From the NCBI GenBank assembly GCA_031310005.1, contig CM062387.1, forward strand, positions 1,798,001 through 1,862,000: a stretch of 64,000 bases of DNA. The letters are read 5' to 3'. Within the stretch, counting starts at the first letter, position 1. Each line of letters opens with the position of its first letter. Of this stretch, positions 22,600-34,950 are shown piece by piece. This DNA is from Dactylellina haptotyla. Lineage: Eukaryota; Ascomycota; Orbiliomycetes; Orbiliales; Orbiliaceae. The notes under the pieces are model-generated. The model was not told where the DNA came from. It ran no database searches and saw nothing but the letters and a program-made list of their open reading frames with translations. The translations under genes and the position numbers were made by a program.

Positions 22600-23499
22600 A
22601 TGCCTTACATGCCTGAAGTAAATTTTGATGCTGAAGGGAAAATGGTGGTATGTTCGCACATAGTTATCAAAGGGATGTTACAAATTGGAAATCAGTAGGG
22701 GATAGCTAATCGCGTATAATCGGGTTCCTAGGGCTCCTGCCACCAATACCCAGCTCCGAATCCTCTTGTGATCGTTAACAAAGATATTGGCTCCAATGTT
22801 GGAGGTAACTTGGAAGAAACTCAAAGTGTCCCTAATATGGGGCCTAAAGCCGCACTGGTATTACCTACTATTGGTCTTGAGAATGACCCCAAAATCGCGA
22901 ATACGCAAAAACGTGCATCTGGGAGCGAAAGCTCGGAAAAAACAGCAGAAGCGAAAGGAGTTACAAATCAAGCCCAAAAGGTCCAGGCAGATGACCTCAA
23001 TAATAAGATAGATGATCGCATCGTAATTGAAGTTTCGGACTCAGAAGTTAGAGTTTCAGAGCGTCAGAGATGCCGCGAGCAAGCCGCGAGGTACTCAGAA
23101 TTCATTAATGGATTCCACCCTCCAGACACTTCAAGAAAAGAATACGATAAAGTCAAGAAGAAGCTATACCTCGCCGACCAACCATACACATGCAGGAAGT
23201 ACTTCGAGGATTTGAGATATCTTTTCAAATTTTGGAGCTACAAATACTATGATGACGATGAAGATCGCTACCTTGTTAAGCTTACGCAAAAATGGGTCTC
23301 AATATTCTCAAATACGGAGATAAAGACGGAGATGAAGAGATGGCTCAGGGAGGATGATACCGCGCTGTCGAGGATGTATCAGACTATCGCGCACACTCTG
23401 TTGGTGGGTAAAGTCAATACTCGGCCTCATATTGCTGATATGCTACATTCTCAAACATTGTGGGATGCTAAATATCGTGACGGGCGTCCGCATGATTGA
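22600..23499 (+). CDS. Hypothetical protein, two exons
   Basis: Exon 1 (22600-22647, starting MPYMPEVNFDAEGKMV) and exon 2 (22732-23499) join at phase 0 over an 84-nt intron with a perfect GTATGT donor, GCTAAT branch and CCTAG acceptor. This gives 271 aa and removes the need for the GTG start at 22768. The first 110 residues are polar and charged. Then follows a compact helical region rich in aromatic and basic residues (YTCRKYFEDLRYLFKFW, YLVKLTQKWVSIF, TEMKRWLREDD, LWDAKYRDGRPHD). The family is not recognised. The next gene on the minus strand is a BTB gene with a convergent end about 240 nt away. Confidence 0.65.
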
Positions 23500-23738
23500 G
23501 AGGATCGGTTCTTTATCACCAGGTTTATTCTTTGTATTTGTGCGGAAGATGGGGTTCAGACAAATTGAATTTTTTTTTATCATTATAGTTCAGAGGGTCT
23601 CTTAAGGAGAGCCTCGGTAAGCCTTACAAGACGAGATTCATATTTTTTTCTTTTTAGTATCCAAAATCTGTTCAATCAAGAAGAAAAAGCCCATTGAATG
23701 TAAAGTCTCAATTGGTCCACGTAGTATACGCTCATAGT

Positions 23739-24561
23739 CTAGTTATCAGACAAGCGCTTACCACAGCCAACACATTTATGATGCTTGCGGACGTCCTTGA
23801 GAGCACAGTCGTCACAAAAAAAATCCAAAAGGTGAGAGGTGAGATAACCAGCGATGCGCTGATGAACTTTGCCATGGGGTCTAGTATGTGGAATTCCGTT
23901 CCACCATTCGCTGAGTGGGACCTCATTAAGAGCGAGATTCATTGTATCGTGAATCATCATCTGGTCCTTCTCGTCGCTATCCTGATAAAAACTGCTCATT
24001 ATCCCTACGAGATCCTGAATAGACATGGTGTTGCCGGTGCTGATTTCTTTTTGAATAGTGCTCATGATCTCGCCTCTGAGATCCTCGATCATCCAGGCGC
24101 GAGCGACGTGCCACATCTCGCTAAGGCAAGAGGATTGGATGGTTTGATTCTCGACACGGTAGAGCGCGACGGGCTTTCCATAGAACCAGCGGACTGTTTC
24201 TTCGACTCCATCCCACGTGAGGTCAGGGAAGTGAATCTCGAGGACGCCGTTATACCCACAAACTTGTCGGAGAGCCCGGATTCGTTCGGCGAGATATGGA
24301 TAATTCATGAGAACTGACTGATGGGCCAAGATGTGCTCACTGTTTGGACCAGCATAAATGGTGACAGTGGGGCCATCCGGATACAAGGGTGACCTAGAAC
24401 ATACCTCGTGAGTACTGCAATCTAAGAAAGCCACAGGAAAATGCGTTGACTTACTCGGTCGGAGCAGGCAATGCGACCGTGCGAGTATGACGACCATCAC
24501 TGGGAAGACGCTCACGGGTGACGTGATGGGTGACAGTGTGACGGAGATAATAATCACCCAT
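23739..24561 (-). CDS. BTB/POZ domain protein with C-terminal Cys motif
   Basis: Exon 1 (24561-24455, MGDYYLRHTVTHHV) joins exon 2 (24393-23739) at phase 2 over a 61-nt intron with a perfect GTAAGT donor and TTCTAG acceptor, giving 253 aa. The BTB fold begins at once in exon 2: GPTVTIYAGPNSEHILAHQ, then EIHFPDLTWDGVEETVRWFYG. BTB proteins dimerise and often bring substrates to Cul3 ligases. A four-Cys motif (CDDC, then CVGC) near the C-terminus could bind zinc. Its BTB sequence departs more from the consensus than the plus-strand cluster. Function in this fungus unknown. Confidence 0.8.
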
Positions 24562-25360
24562 TTTGATGAGTTAACTAGAACATACCCAAGGTATCAACAG
24601 CCGAATCATCAGAACCTGAGGCGAGATATCTCTGAAGATTGTGCTTACCGTGTAATTGCAATTGATGGCTTTTTCTTGTTCGTTGCGATATTTGAAATAT
24701 AATGCTGAGTACGAAGCTTGAGAAGTCCGTCAGCCGCGATTAAATAGTACCCTGACGTCTGAATTGCGAAACGTCTACCAGAGCTTTGGCGTAAGGTAAG
24801 GTCGCTGCTCGGGAGCTGAAAGCTTGATTTCGGTTTCCATGGCACTTGCGACACTTGCGGATTGAATGTAACCTGCTTCTTAAGATCTTACTTAGTATTT
24901 TCTCATTCTCTTTTCAAATATCACTATGTCTATGCAAAGCTTATCTGTAGAAAAGAAATCGCTTAATATGAAGAGATCGATGGGCGGTTTATATTGTCAT
25001 TAAATTTGACAGTTTGTAAGAAATGTTTTCTAAAAAGCATGGCGACAATATTAAATGGAAATAGACCTCGAGCTGCCCGTATATAGATGAAGCCAAAAGA
25101 TGAAAGTAATAATAGCTATGAGGCAGCTAATACCGAAGCATACAGTGATCTACTCGGAGGCCAGGCTATGCAAAATATCCTGCTGGGGAATGCAGTTATC
25201 GATATCTAGACTTTTATCGCACATTACGCATTCGATAGGATTTTCTCTTTCAGCATGTTTGCACTCGTGGCACAACCATATACCTACCTGCTCATAACTT
25301 AGAGACAATCCAGCATTAAAGCGGCCAACAAACCTGACTTTGAATCCTTCGCCAACGACA
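24562..25360. other. Intergenic
   Basis: About 800 nt of AT-rich DNA between two minus-strand BTB genes. Small ORFs at 24487-24854 and 25100-25297 show no features. Confidence 0.45.
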
Positions 25361-26225
25361 CTATCTAGATGGAGGCGGTTTGAGATCGGGTAGCCATGCT
25401 CTCACGAACTTCCGAGCTTCTACCCAGTCAGTAGCCCTCGCGACCTTGCAGGTTTCTTTGACTAGGGCCCATACGCGGCTGCTGTCACCCCGACGAGGCT
25501 TACACATTTTGCTGATATATTGTCCGGATTTTGCTATTGTTATGCTGAGCACTGCGTCCCTAAAACCTTTCACCTCTAGGTGGTCCGCCGCTTCGAGAAG
25601 CTCGCTAGTATACCTTGGATTTACAACAGGCTGATAGTGCTCGTCGTACATCCACTTCCCTATTTTGGCGAAGATATATGGCTGGATACTTGGAATAATG
25701 ATATTCTTGCCTATGTTGGTTGAAATTTGATTTCGGCATTCTCTTCTAATATAATCTGCACTGGCGCATACGATTGCTTGATGCATATGATAGACTCTCG
25801 CTTGTTCGCCAGTTCCCACAGTCACCCGCAGATCTGAGAACTCTGGGTCGTTGAATAGTCTTCATAGAAAGGGGGAATAATTCAGCATAACGCAGTTCAA
25901 TATGGAGATGCGATCTAGGACAGGGGATTTTATTCGTGACTTACTTTGAGAACCTACTCTGTGCTGGTTCTTGTTCGTTAGTCGTCCTCAAACGTTTAGC
26001 CGGAGGCTCGCGAGCCTCAGCTTGGTGGCCTGTGTGAGCTTGGCAATCATTACCGAAGTCTTGGGGAGTCTTGCTTCCATGGGTATAAGTATCAGTTTCT
26101 GGTAACCTGGTTGGAATGGACTCAAGGTCATCATCAGTGACGACGAGATTAAAGTCGCTACTATATCCCCCTCCTTCTTCGGAATTACCGTCTTCGAAGT
26201 TCTTCATAAGCTCATTGATATGCAA
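25361..26225 (-). CDS. BTB/POZ domain protein
   Basis: Exon 1 (26225-25945) encodes an acidic, disordered N-terminus with a basic patch (PPAKRLRTTNEQEP) that may be a nuclear signal. Exon 2 (25859-25361) carries the BTB fold: LFNDPEFSDLRVTVGTGEQ, RVYHMHQAIVCASADYIRRE, then GKWMYDEHYQPV. The 85-nt phase-2 intron has a GTAAGT donor, GCTGAAT branch and GAAG acceptor; total 259 aa. The intron sits just before the first BTB strand, as in the other members of this local family. The usual LHR motif is replaced by MHQ. No C-terminal Cys motif. A likely Cul3 adaptor or transcription-linked BTB protein; neither is proven. Confidence 0.8.
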
Positions 26226-26570
26226 TATACTCCGATAGTGGTAATGTCATCCTTAAGTTTCAATTGGCAACAGCCTAAAGGTCTGTATTAAAATTCTTAT
26301 CTCTAGGTCAAGGAATTTTGTTAGAGAAGGGAGTAAGAAGGAATATAATGTGAAGTGGCGAGTTTTTTATACTGAAAAGTAAGGATCTAGTAGGATTCTT
26401 GAGACTTCCAAATTTAATCTTAAATTTCGAGCAATTTCCGAGTGTGCTACTGCTTTTGTGTTGGTCCGTGAACGAGACCAGTGTGCTATAGAATATTGTT
26501 TAATATACTGGAACTATTTATTGCTACTACCTGTGAATGTATGACACCGTGAAAGATTATTCTAGCGACT
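26226..26570. other. Intergenic
   Basis: Short AT-rich spacer; promoter side of the 25361-26225 BTB gene. Nothing supported. Confidence 0.4.
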
Positions 26571-27743
26571 CTACTTCTTCGGCAATTTTGTCCGGCAATC
26601 TCGTACCCATACTTCTCGATTCCAGGGCTCCAAGCTTGGTGGTATATGTAGCCCAAATCCGTGATGAGCATTCTTAAGATATTGGATCACTTCGCAAGCG
26701 CCATATACTACAGCAGACATGGTACGGTGGAGTATGGGCTCAAGCCTAATCTTCTCAGCTTCCTCTAAAGGGCCATAGCGATTAAAAATTTCGCATATAA
26801 ACCTGCACTGGGAAGACGTTAGGTGCGGAATTTCCATGTCACGTCCCAGTCCGCCCCAAGGCATACCGCTACCAGTACATTCGTATATTAGATAATTCAA
26901 AGCTTCCAAGCCGTCGAAAACATCCCGGCTGTTCGGGAAAAGAGGCGAAATATTCTTTTTGATATGGTCCCGGCATCTCTTCACAGCCTGTCCAAAGGGG
27001 ATACCGCATAAATCATGCCCTGGGTCTACGGTTTCTCCTGGGGAAAGGAATACTGGGAAAGGATCCTGACATTTCGAGTCCATGAGCCCCACGGCTACCA
27101 CCCAGCCACCGCGCGGTATATCTTGGCCGCTTGACATAGGGAAGTAAACTTGTACCCCTGTCTTCGAGATGAATTTCTCTTTATACCATGGAGGCCATCC
27201 TTCTAGGATCCGGGTAACCTCATTTTTTGTTAAGTTCTCCCGTTCGTGCGAAATATTTCCAGTAACATGCGCTACCGTCATCCCATCAAACAACTCTAGG
27301 TCGATCTGGGTAGTACCATACGTTATGCAATTCTTATTGCGGCTAAAACTGCGACGATCGTTCTCGGATGCGGTGCATAATATAAAAGCTTGTAATGTTT
27401 GCGCATCCGTACAAAGATACTGAGGTCCCAAGGGTAGCGATTCGGGTGTCGCTTCGAATTGGCGAGAGGAATTTGTTGCTCTGTTGAATACCTTGACGAT
27501 TGATAGCCAACAGTCCTGAACGTTTTTGTGCCGACCCAGACTTTGAAAGCAGGATAGGTGCCACTCAGTTCCGAATGAACAGTCGTGTATTTTCCCTTCG
27601 GGAATATCATCCCATTTCAAACGCAAGGATAAACGAGATCTAGTGCGAGCCTTCCATATTGCATTTCTGGTAAATTTACTAACGTATGGCAACAAGAAGA
27701 CAACTAAGGCCGTGGGAATAGCCGCCAAACTCCAGTCAACCAT
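26571..27743 (-). CDS. Hypothetical protein with N-terminal membrane anchor
   Basis: A single exon of 390 aa. A hydrophobic segment at about residues 6-22 (LAAIPTALVVFLLPYV) followed by basic residues (KFTRNAIWKARTRSR) suggests an N-terminal anchor with the body on the cytosolic side. The body contains well-folded-looking segments: CWLSIVKVFNRAT, CTDAQTLQAFILCTA, VTRILEGWPPWYKEKF, GGWVVAVGLMD and WGGLGRDMEIPHLTSSQC. I associate such proteins with large fungal lineage-specific families but cannot name a domain. It lies between BTB genes and an ankyrin gene, typical of lineage-specific expansions. Confidence 0.7.
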   Translation of the reverse strand: MVDWSLAAIPTALVVFLLPYVSKFTRNAIWKARTRSRLSLRLKWDDIPEGKIHDCSFGTEWHLSCFQSLGRHKNVQDCWLSIVKVFNRATNSSRQFEATPESLPLGPQYLCTDAQTLQAFILCTASENDRRSFSRNKNCITYGTTQIDLELFDGMTVAHVTGNISHERENLTKNEVTRILEGWPPWYKEKFISKTGVQVYFPMSSGQDIPRGGWVVAVGLMDSKCQDPFPVFLSPGETVDPGHDLCGIPFGQAVKRCRDHIKKNISPLFPNSRDVFDGLEALNYLIYECTGSGMPWGGLGRDMEIPHLTSSQCRFICEIFNRYGPLEEAEKIRLEPILHRTMSAVVYGACEVIQYLKNAHHGFGLHIPPSLEPWNREVWVRDCRTKLPKK

Positions 27744-28539
27744 GTTCTGTTCTCAGGATGTGATGTCCACGATTGCAGGGTGCTATAATAGGATCCTTCG
27801 CTTTGAATGAAACCGCCAAAGGCGTGTATTAGAGTGTATCTAGAGGAGACTATCACGGGTGTTAAAACTCGTAAACAGCTGTAAACGCAGAAGTCTGAAA
27901 TATAGTGGTAATTTCGGGGAAGATCGATTTCCAGTCAAACCTCGCATCGGCTCGAAAACGCATGCCGACGTATCCAGACTATAGCATGTAGGTGAGATGA
28001 CACATGCTCCATATTAAAAGGCAGCCTCTGGATCCTCAGCTACAAGTCGCTTACTGACGCGATCCATTGGTGGAACATGGGTCACGACGCGTCGGCGCGC
28101 ACTTACAAGGCTGAGTATAATTTGTGGTGTGAGCATATTAGATGGGGTCAGAAAATGTCTTATCAACACACGCAATGTTTCCAACCAACTATCGATATCT
28201 TGGCTCGGGCACTTCAACTTTAGCCCGCATCTCTTTGTACCTCCCACTATTGCATTTAATAAGAAGTAGTATAGTACATAGGCTCCATAGAGACCTAGAC
28301 GCCCGAACTTGCGGAACGGAATCCGATCTTTCTGAGGTCACAGCAGCTAATATCGTAACTAGCAAGCCCTTTACGATCCCAGTTTCGTGCTCGAATGGAA
28401 AAAACTTGGCGACCGGCAAAGGATCGTTTCTAAAATTGAGAGTCGATATAAATGTCGGTTGGTGTATGAATATTTGTATTTTGCTGTATCGGGAAGAAAC
28501 TAAAGGGTCTAACATTGGCGCCTCAAATTTTAATTAAAG
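27744..28539. other. Divergent intergenic region
   Basis: About 800 nt between divergent genes. Overlapping ORFs of 77-131 codons occur on both strands (28014-28537) without features. Confidence 0.45.
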
Positions 28540-30472
28540 ATGGCAAGTGGAAATTTGGTGTAGCCAATTTTTACTGATAGTTCATATACTAACTGAGCTC
28601 CAGAGCCCCAACAAAGACCTTGAAGATGCCGTCATCGATGGGGATATCATCAAATTAGACAGATCTGTCCAGGCAGGCGCAAACGTTAACGCCCTTATCA
28701 GTGGCATTCCGCCTCTTTCTGTTGCTATATCAAACGGTGAAGAGGCTGTGGCTCTCCGCTTAGTCGAACTAGGCGCCGACGTCTCCTTTCAGCCGATTCC
28801 TGGAGATACGGAATCCTTCGACTTACGTAGAGGGAAGCTCCCAACAAAAAACGAAGGATCGTGGATGCTCGTGCTTTCGTGCGGGTCGTGCCTCTACGAG
28901 TGCGTAGTTCAACTATTACAGTGTTACTTCTTCTTTACCCTTATCCACATACTTCGGCCCTCATTATTCGATTTAAGACAAAGAGGGGCATACGCGGAGT
29001 TCATACTATACCTTATCGAACCTTTAATTCTGTTCCCACCTATTATCCAAAGTTTTGCTCTAAGTATTTGTTTTTGTGGCAAAAGCATGGAAAGGAAGGT
29101 ATGGATGATAGCATGCGCTTATTTGACATATATTTGCTTATCGCCCTCTATGCCATTTGAGCTATCATTCCATGAAGAAGAGCATTCGTTCACAGATCTT
29201 TCCGATGCCCTTTTCTTCCTGTGGGATATGGCGTATCTAAGATCTTTATTAACATATTATCCTTTCTTGATATTTGCTATCATATACAGCATCCTCTACG
29301 CTGTCTTTGTCGGTATCATCAAGTTCATTATGCCTGAAAATGGTGGCGGGAGTTCAGGCCAATCCAGCGCAGCGATAGCCGTATTTGGTGGGTCAGATGC
29401 GCTGAGCGCTGTTTGCAGGTCATACTTTGACAATCAGCAGATTTGCTCCATCTTGCTAACCAAAGCCGGCTTTATCGGAGACTACATCGAGAAATGTAGT
29501 TTACTGCCTGATAGCGAGATCCTACAAGTTTTAGAATGGAGCATACGAACCGGCGACGACAAGATCTTTACACAACTACTAGATATGGGTCTCGATCCCG
29601 TTAAGGCAATAGTGGATGGTTGCTCCACTTTGGAGGCGGTGGGATTTTATGGTCGTGAGAACTTCATCAAACTTATCGACACTGCGGTCCAGAATAAAAC
29701 CACAGCATTTTATGATCAAATCAACAAGGCTTTATCAACTACAGCTAGCGGATTCAATCGAGTCGAAGTATACTACAAACGTAAAGAATGGTACAAGAGA
29801 CAAGAGCAGACGTTTGAAACAATTTTTGAGAAAGCAACAAATGTTAATGCCACATGTGAGATCGGCAGGACAGCATTAAGCCACCTTGTTGAAGCTGAAC
29901 GGGTTGACTTAGTCGAAAAAATCCTGGAAAGAGACGTGGACGTCAATCTATCCGATGACAAAGGCAAAACTCCTATTTTCTATCTTCGAGATGGCGAGAA
30001 CACTGTCAAATTATGCGATATGCTTGTGAAAGCTGGAGCGAATATTGATCACGCCGATAAAGACGGCAACACTGTTCTACTAGAAGGCATTAACCAACGC
30101 TATGTTAAAGCTGCAAGGGCAATACTCAAGGCCGGTGCCGACCCTCGAATCGCCGACAAAAATGGTATCACAGCACTCCATTGGGCAGCAAGAGGCACAA
30201 GGATAGAGATGATGCAAGACCTTATCGGTGCTGGAGCAGATGTTGATGCCGTTTCCAACGATCTCGAGACACCGCTTTTATTTATATTAAGATATTCCTA
30301 TGGGGGAGAAGCTGCACTACGTTTGTTGCTCGAGCACGGCGCAGATCCTATGTCGGTGAATGGCTCTGGTGAATCTGCAATAGATATCATTAAGAAGCAC
30401 TGGTCGCGTTGTGAAGGTGGTTCCGCTCGGGTACTGCTCGAATATATTAATCGACGAAAAAAATTGCAATAG
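28540..30472 (+). CDS. Ankyrin-repeat protein with membrane insertion
   Basis: A very short exon 1 (28540-28557, MASGNL) joins exon 2 (28604-30472) at phase 0; the 46-nt intron has an excellent ACTAAC branch and CCAG acceptor but a weak GTGTAG donor. Total about 628 aa. Ankyrin units occur at residues about 8-75 (DLEDAVIDGDI, AGANVNALISGIPPLSVAI) and again at about 420-600 (GANIDHADKDGNTVL, GADPRIADKNGITALHWAA, GADVDAVSNDLETPL, GADPMSVNGSGESAI). Between them, at about 95-245, lie about four very hydrophobic stretches likely to be membrane helices. Ankyrin arrays bind partner proteins; the insertion implies membrane location. Partner unknown. Confidence 0.75.
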
Positions 30473-31393
30473 AAACTGTTAAACTATGCAGAAGAAACTT
30501 TACTTGAAGAAATAGAAAACGGTGTAACAGCTTAGAGATACCCAGATGCATCTTTGTACATGTACACATATATAGTATACACACGGGATAGAACATTTTG
30601 TAAAATGACTTAGGTGGCTTGTTCCACGGCTAACGATAATATGATACCATGGTTTGCTAAAGAGAAATAAAAAGCTCTCGTGATGACACCTCGGATTAGA
30701 CAAAACACTGGGCGGCCGAGTAAAATCGTCATTGGAGCTAGGAGGGGTGTTTGCAACGTTTGTTTAGAAAGATGGACAAATCGCAATGTATCTATCCCAG
30801 GTTAGCTAGTTATCGGCTAATCAAACTGTGGCATCCAAAAAAGGAAATTTCTTATTTGCCAATCTCGGAATATAAGATGCGAGGCTAGGCTTGGCGCTCC
30901 GATATAATTTCCGTGCTTTCAACGCGTTAACGTTAAAGCCAATCTTGTTCTCTTCACCTTCTTATTAGTCTAAAAAATGTCCGCCGCTCACTCGCTAAAC
31001 TGACAGTTGCATATCTGTTGCTATCTAACTATATCGCAAACTCTAGGTTTAAGGTGTACTACGACACAATATCGTCCGCAGCCAGCATATTGTGGTTTTC
31101 AGGAACAAACTGCCGCCATTATAATCCCCGAGGCGTGCGTGGGAGAACCTTGCTCTTGTATACATTTAGCAATAACGGTTGAATTTTGAGGATATGAAAA
31201 TCTACTAGCCGACCACCAAGCTTAGAAATTCCGAGGCTCGGCGAATGCCTGAGATGACTACCCCGCTATTTACGCTATAGCCACGAACAGACGATTTAAA
31301 CTTCTAGCAGCATTTAAAGCCAGACGTGCCAGCCGTCTAGCAACACCCTTTAACGATGTGCAGACGGATTTTCGAGAGATACACGATCTGCCA
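30473..31393. other. Intergenic, possible unseen upstream exons
   Basis: Mostly AT-rich. An open plus frame from about 31248 to 31409 runs directly into the first proposed exon of the next gene and may be more coding sequence. No other feature seen. Confidence 0.4.
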
Positions 31394-33909
31394 ATGTCTT
31401 TACTATGCGGTACGTCAACATTACTGTTGAACTAGGAGAGGCAGCCCCGAACCTAGCCACAAATAAGTGCGGAACTATTTGCTAACTAGCTCCACTGCTA
31501 TAGCATGGTATAGATGCCTGCGCGTCCAAAAATATTAAGGGCCATATTGTAGAGGAAGATTTTGTACTAGTTGGAATAGCTTGTCCTGAGCATCTCATAG
31601 CCAGAGAAAGCTGGCACGATATTACCGTCTTAAATCACGGCCAAACGCCTCTTTGGGGCTTACGAAAGCCTGCCAGTACGCTTTCCGAGGCCGCCGATAG
31701 TCTTTTGGGCCAAAAAGGTACATCAGAAAAGTCAGCGTTGAGACAACCTGATTTCCTTGAACCTGGTCCCGAAGCCCACGAAGTACAAGAGCGGGGAGAA
31801 CAATTACCGCGGTACAAACTGGTTAGCATTGAAACCCGCCAGCCTGTGGAATCAACTGAAGCCGAGTACCAAAATGTTATTCCAGCGTCACTGTCTCAAG
31901 ACCCACAATTCACGGTCATAAATACGCCAGAGTATTCAAATATTAACGAAGGCAGTTCAGATTTAGGCTTATCAATCGCATCGCAGGTTCAAACGACCAC
32001 AGTCGCAGATATTGATAAAGAAACTTGCAGGCTTCAACAGGCCGAAATAGTATTTGGATGCGAATCGGGAATTAGGGGCTGCCAGGCTTTAGAAAAGCTT
32101 CGACTAAACCCACGAAGGCCATTGGATGCCAAGTGTGGGCCGCAGTTTCCGGAAAAACTAAAAAAAGAGCCCGATAAGGCTCGACAAATTGTGTCCAAGA
32201 TGCTACGAGATTGGGAAAAAACCTGCCCCGACTCTAGTTCCGACTTTGGGCTTTCGTTTGAAGCGATGGTAGAGAAATATCGTCGTTTTCGAGAAAAGGC
32301 GACCGAAGCATTTAGAAAACTTCAAAGAGCTTCCGTATTTAAATCAGAGGAGCTCCAAAACTTCGTTTTCTCAGATCTACGAACTATTGATAATATTATC
32401 AATATAGGTCATTCGACTCTCTGTGATTTTGTTGACCGACAAAAACAGAAACCGCCAGACAACTTGGTAAATTTATATTGCATGCTCCACGTATGTTATG
32501 CAATGTCCCAGACCACCGACGCAGAATCTCCTAAAGTTACAAATGATCAGTTCGCGATGGCGGCTTCGGAATGGAAGGACTGTTTGACGGCGGAGAAGGA
32601 CCCGGAGATCCGACGGCAGAAACAATATTTATTCGATGAAATCAAGGAAATAATGTGGGATGAATTCAAAGAGGGTCTGGAATATGCCATGCTTTTCAGG
32701 GAAAGGGTTTGCGTGGAACCGAATCCTATTCTCCATAATTGTGGTGATTTCGACAGCAATGACTCAATTATCGACAGTCAGCATCTTTTTGATCCTATAT
32801 GTCCTGTAGATATGGGGGTGGAAGAACTTGAACTAGATTGGGACAGTTTCCTTTGTGTGGACTTTCTGGATTCTGACACGGATTTCAACCCCATGATGCA
32901 CGAGCCACTGAACTTTATAGGTGGACTAGGGGATACCACTTCGTTAGATAAGGCTAAGCTAAAACCCCCAGCTGGTGAGCGGCTCGTAGGTAACATTTTT
33001 GTTACCACAGCCTTCACGTTCATAAGAGGTATGCTGTAGAGTTACCATTGACTAAACAGAGGAGAGCAACAGCTAACGGCAATTTAAAATGTCAGAGCTA
33101 CAAGAAACTGGGATCGTATTTATGTACATCTGTGGCAGTTTGGCTGTATCTACCCTGCGGCGGTTTCTCGACGTATCTGCTTCGCCTGTGCGACAGCCGC
33201 CAGACCTACACTTACAAGAACGCCAGAATATAATTAACTCTCTTCAAAAGAGTCTGAGATATGAGAGGCACCCTGAAAGTTATAACATTATCGATGCAGT
33301 CTCCGGACCCTTCTTAGCTGGGATAATAGATACATTCCAAGATTTAGAAGAATGTATGGTAGTTTTCATGAGTGTGAGTCTCGCTACTATGCCATCAAAC
33401 CTTTTGACACTTTGTCTAATATACCACCCGATTTAAAATCTTATGCTCGATAGATTACTATATTCGACCCCCAATCGCTAGTTTGCTTCTTCACTCTCCT
33501 TACGACTCACTTTTACTCCTATTATCACCAAAGCCTCCCGCAGCGACTGAAATGCGCCGCAGAAGTGTACGATTCGCCTATTTATGTTCTCGAGAGGATA
33601 GGGGCGGGCGAGAAAATATTGGCTATCAGTACAGATATTGTGGTAGACACAGTCTCCACCCTCGACACCAGCCAGGACGCTGCGGCACTACCCAACTTCG
33701 CCTCTCCTGATACTAAAACAAGCAAACGGAAAGCTGTCCACGACGACAACGAAATGCTAGCAATGAAGGCTTCAATGAAAAAGTTTAGGTGCAACAATAG
33801 CCCTCCTAAACCTTCAAATGCATCCAAACAACTCATATTTAAAAATATAATGGGTGAACCACGAAAAAGGAGAAACAAACCAAGGAGCGCCGTAGGCGTT
33901 AAATCTTAA
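31394..33909 (+). CDS. Four-exon protein resembling fungal regulators, 5' end uncertain
   Basis: Proposed exons 31394-31409, 31514-33028, 33096-33373 and 33544-33909 keep frame throughout (724 aa). Intron signals are good: GTACGT with GCTAAC, GTATGC with GCTAAC and TCAG, and GTGAGT with CCCGCAG. The middle part (FVFSDLRTIDNIINI, LLHVCYAMS-like LYCMLHVCYAMSQ, WKDCL, LFDEIKEIMWDEF, STLRRFLDV) resembles, from memory, the C-terminal region of some fungal zinc-finger regulators. No zinc finger is visible here. The C-terminus is basic (KTSKRKAVH, EPRKRRNKPRS), fitting a nuclear protein. The start is uncertain: the same frame is open upstream to about 31248. Function is unproven. Confidence 0.55.
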
Positions 33910-34950
33910 GGTCTAATAGCTCGAAAGACTTTCGCTCATGTATCTTATCACCTAGTATGAAGGATTTCTACTTGCGCCGCGTTTTCGTAGTCTCGATGCT
34001 TGCGATTTTTGTCTTTGTCCCTACAATTTTGTATTTGAGATTACTAGCGCTACGGCTATTAAGAGGGCTTTGCTGGACACAGAAGAATAAAGAGGTGCAT
34101 AAGATTGCATTCTAGCTGCGAGCACAGCGAAAGAACCGAATAAGTTCACCTAAGATGGGTAGAGCTCTAGCGGCTCGCTCTGCAGATCAGGCCACGATAG
34201 CAACATCTTTCACTCCGTTAGTTTCAGAAATAAACATCTCCTTAATTTCCTTTTCTTTATGATAGAGTGAGAATGCGGAAGACAGAGACTTTGATTGGCT
34301 TGTGATGATGAGTTGGGTAATTTGAACGGCTGCTTCTCGTAGCGGCAAAAATTGTAATATTCAACTTATAACCGATTCACAGGAGCCCTTATTAGTATTC
34401 GGTAGATCTCTGGGTCGCATATTGCAAAATTAGAGACAGCACCTCACGTGGTGAAATTTTGCCATGCTGTTTTGCGAAGTCTAGGACTCGTGTTTAGAAG
34501 ACCGATAGCGCAGAAGCAGAGGAGGTTGAAGTCTGAGCGACGTTATATCACTGATAAATCTAGATAAAATAATCAGTAAAGGCTCGGGATAAAGGTGAAT
34601 AAGCTCCAATATCGACTATGAGCACGTCTAATTTTCGAAAGTGCACTGTTAACATGTTGTTGCTTTTGGGTAATTAATATAGTGAGCGGTTTGGGGAAGA
34701 ATTTCGTGCGGCGCCGTGGGGTTGAAAGCGCGCCTTTTATGAGGTACAAGACTGAGAATTTATCATGTTGCAGAATGCTGTGGTATCAACCAGTCATCCT
34801 CCCTTCGATGAGCCTAGAAGCTTGAGCAACGGACAAATTATCGTTTAAGCAAATTTCAGACCTCAAACGAAACAGCATTTAGTAAACTTTATCTACGTCA
34901 AACCGAATAAAACGAAAATCATTGTATCTTTGATTTCATCCGCGATAGCA
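33910..34950. other. Intergenic, 1 kb
   Basis: Sequence between the regulator-like gene and the first gene of the plus-strand BTB cluster. I see no ORF, repeat or RNA gene that I can support. Confidence 0.5.

Noticed and set aside
22768-22836. GTG start for the 22768-23499 frame
   Set aside because: A short upstream exon with perfect GTATGT, GCTAAT and TAG signals and an ATG at 22600 joins in frame.
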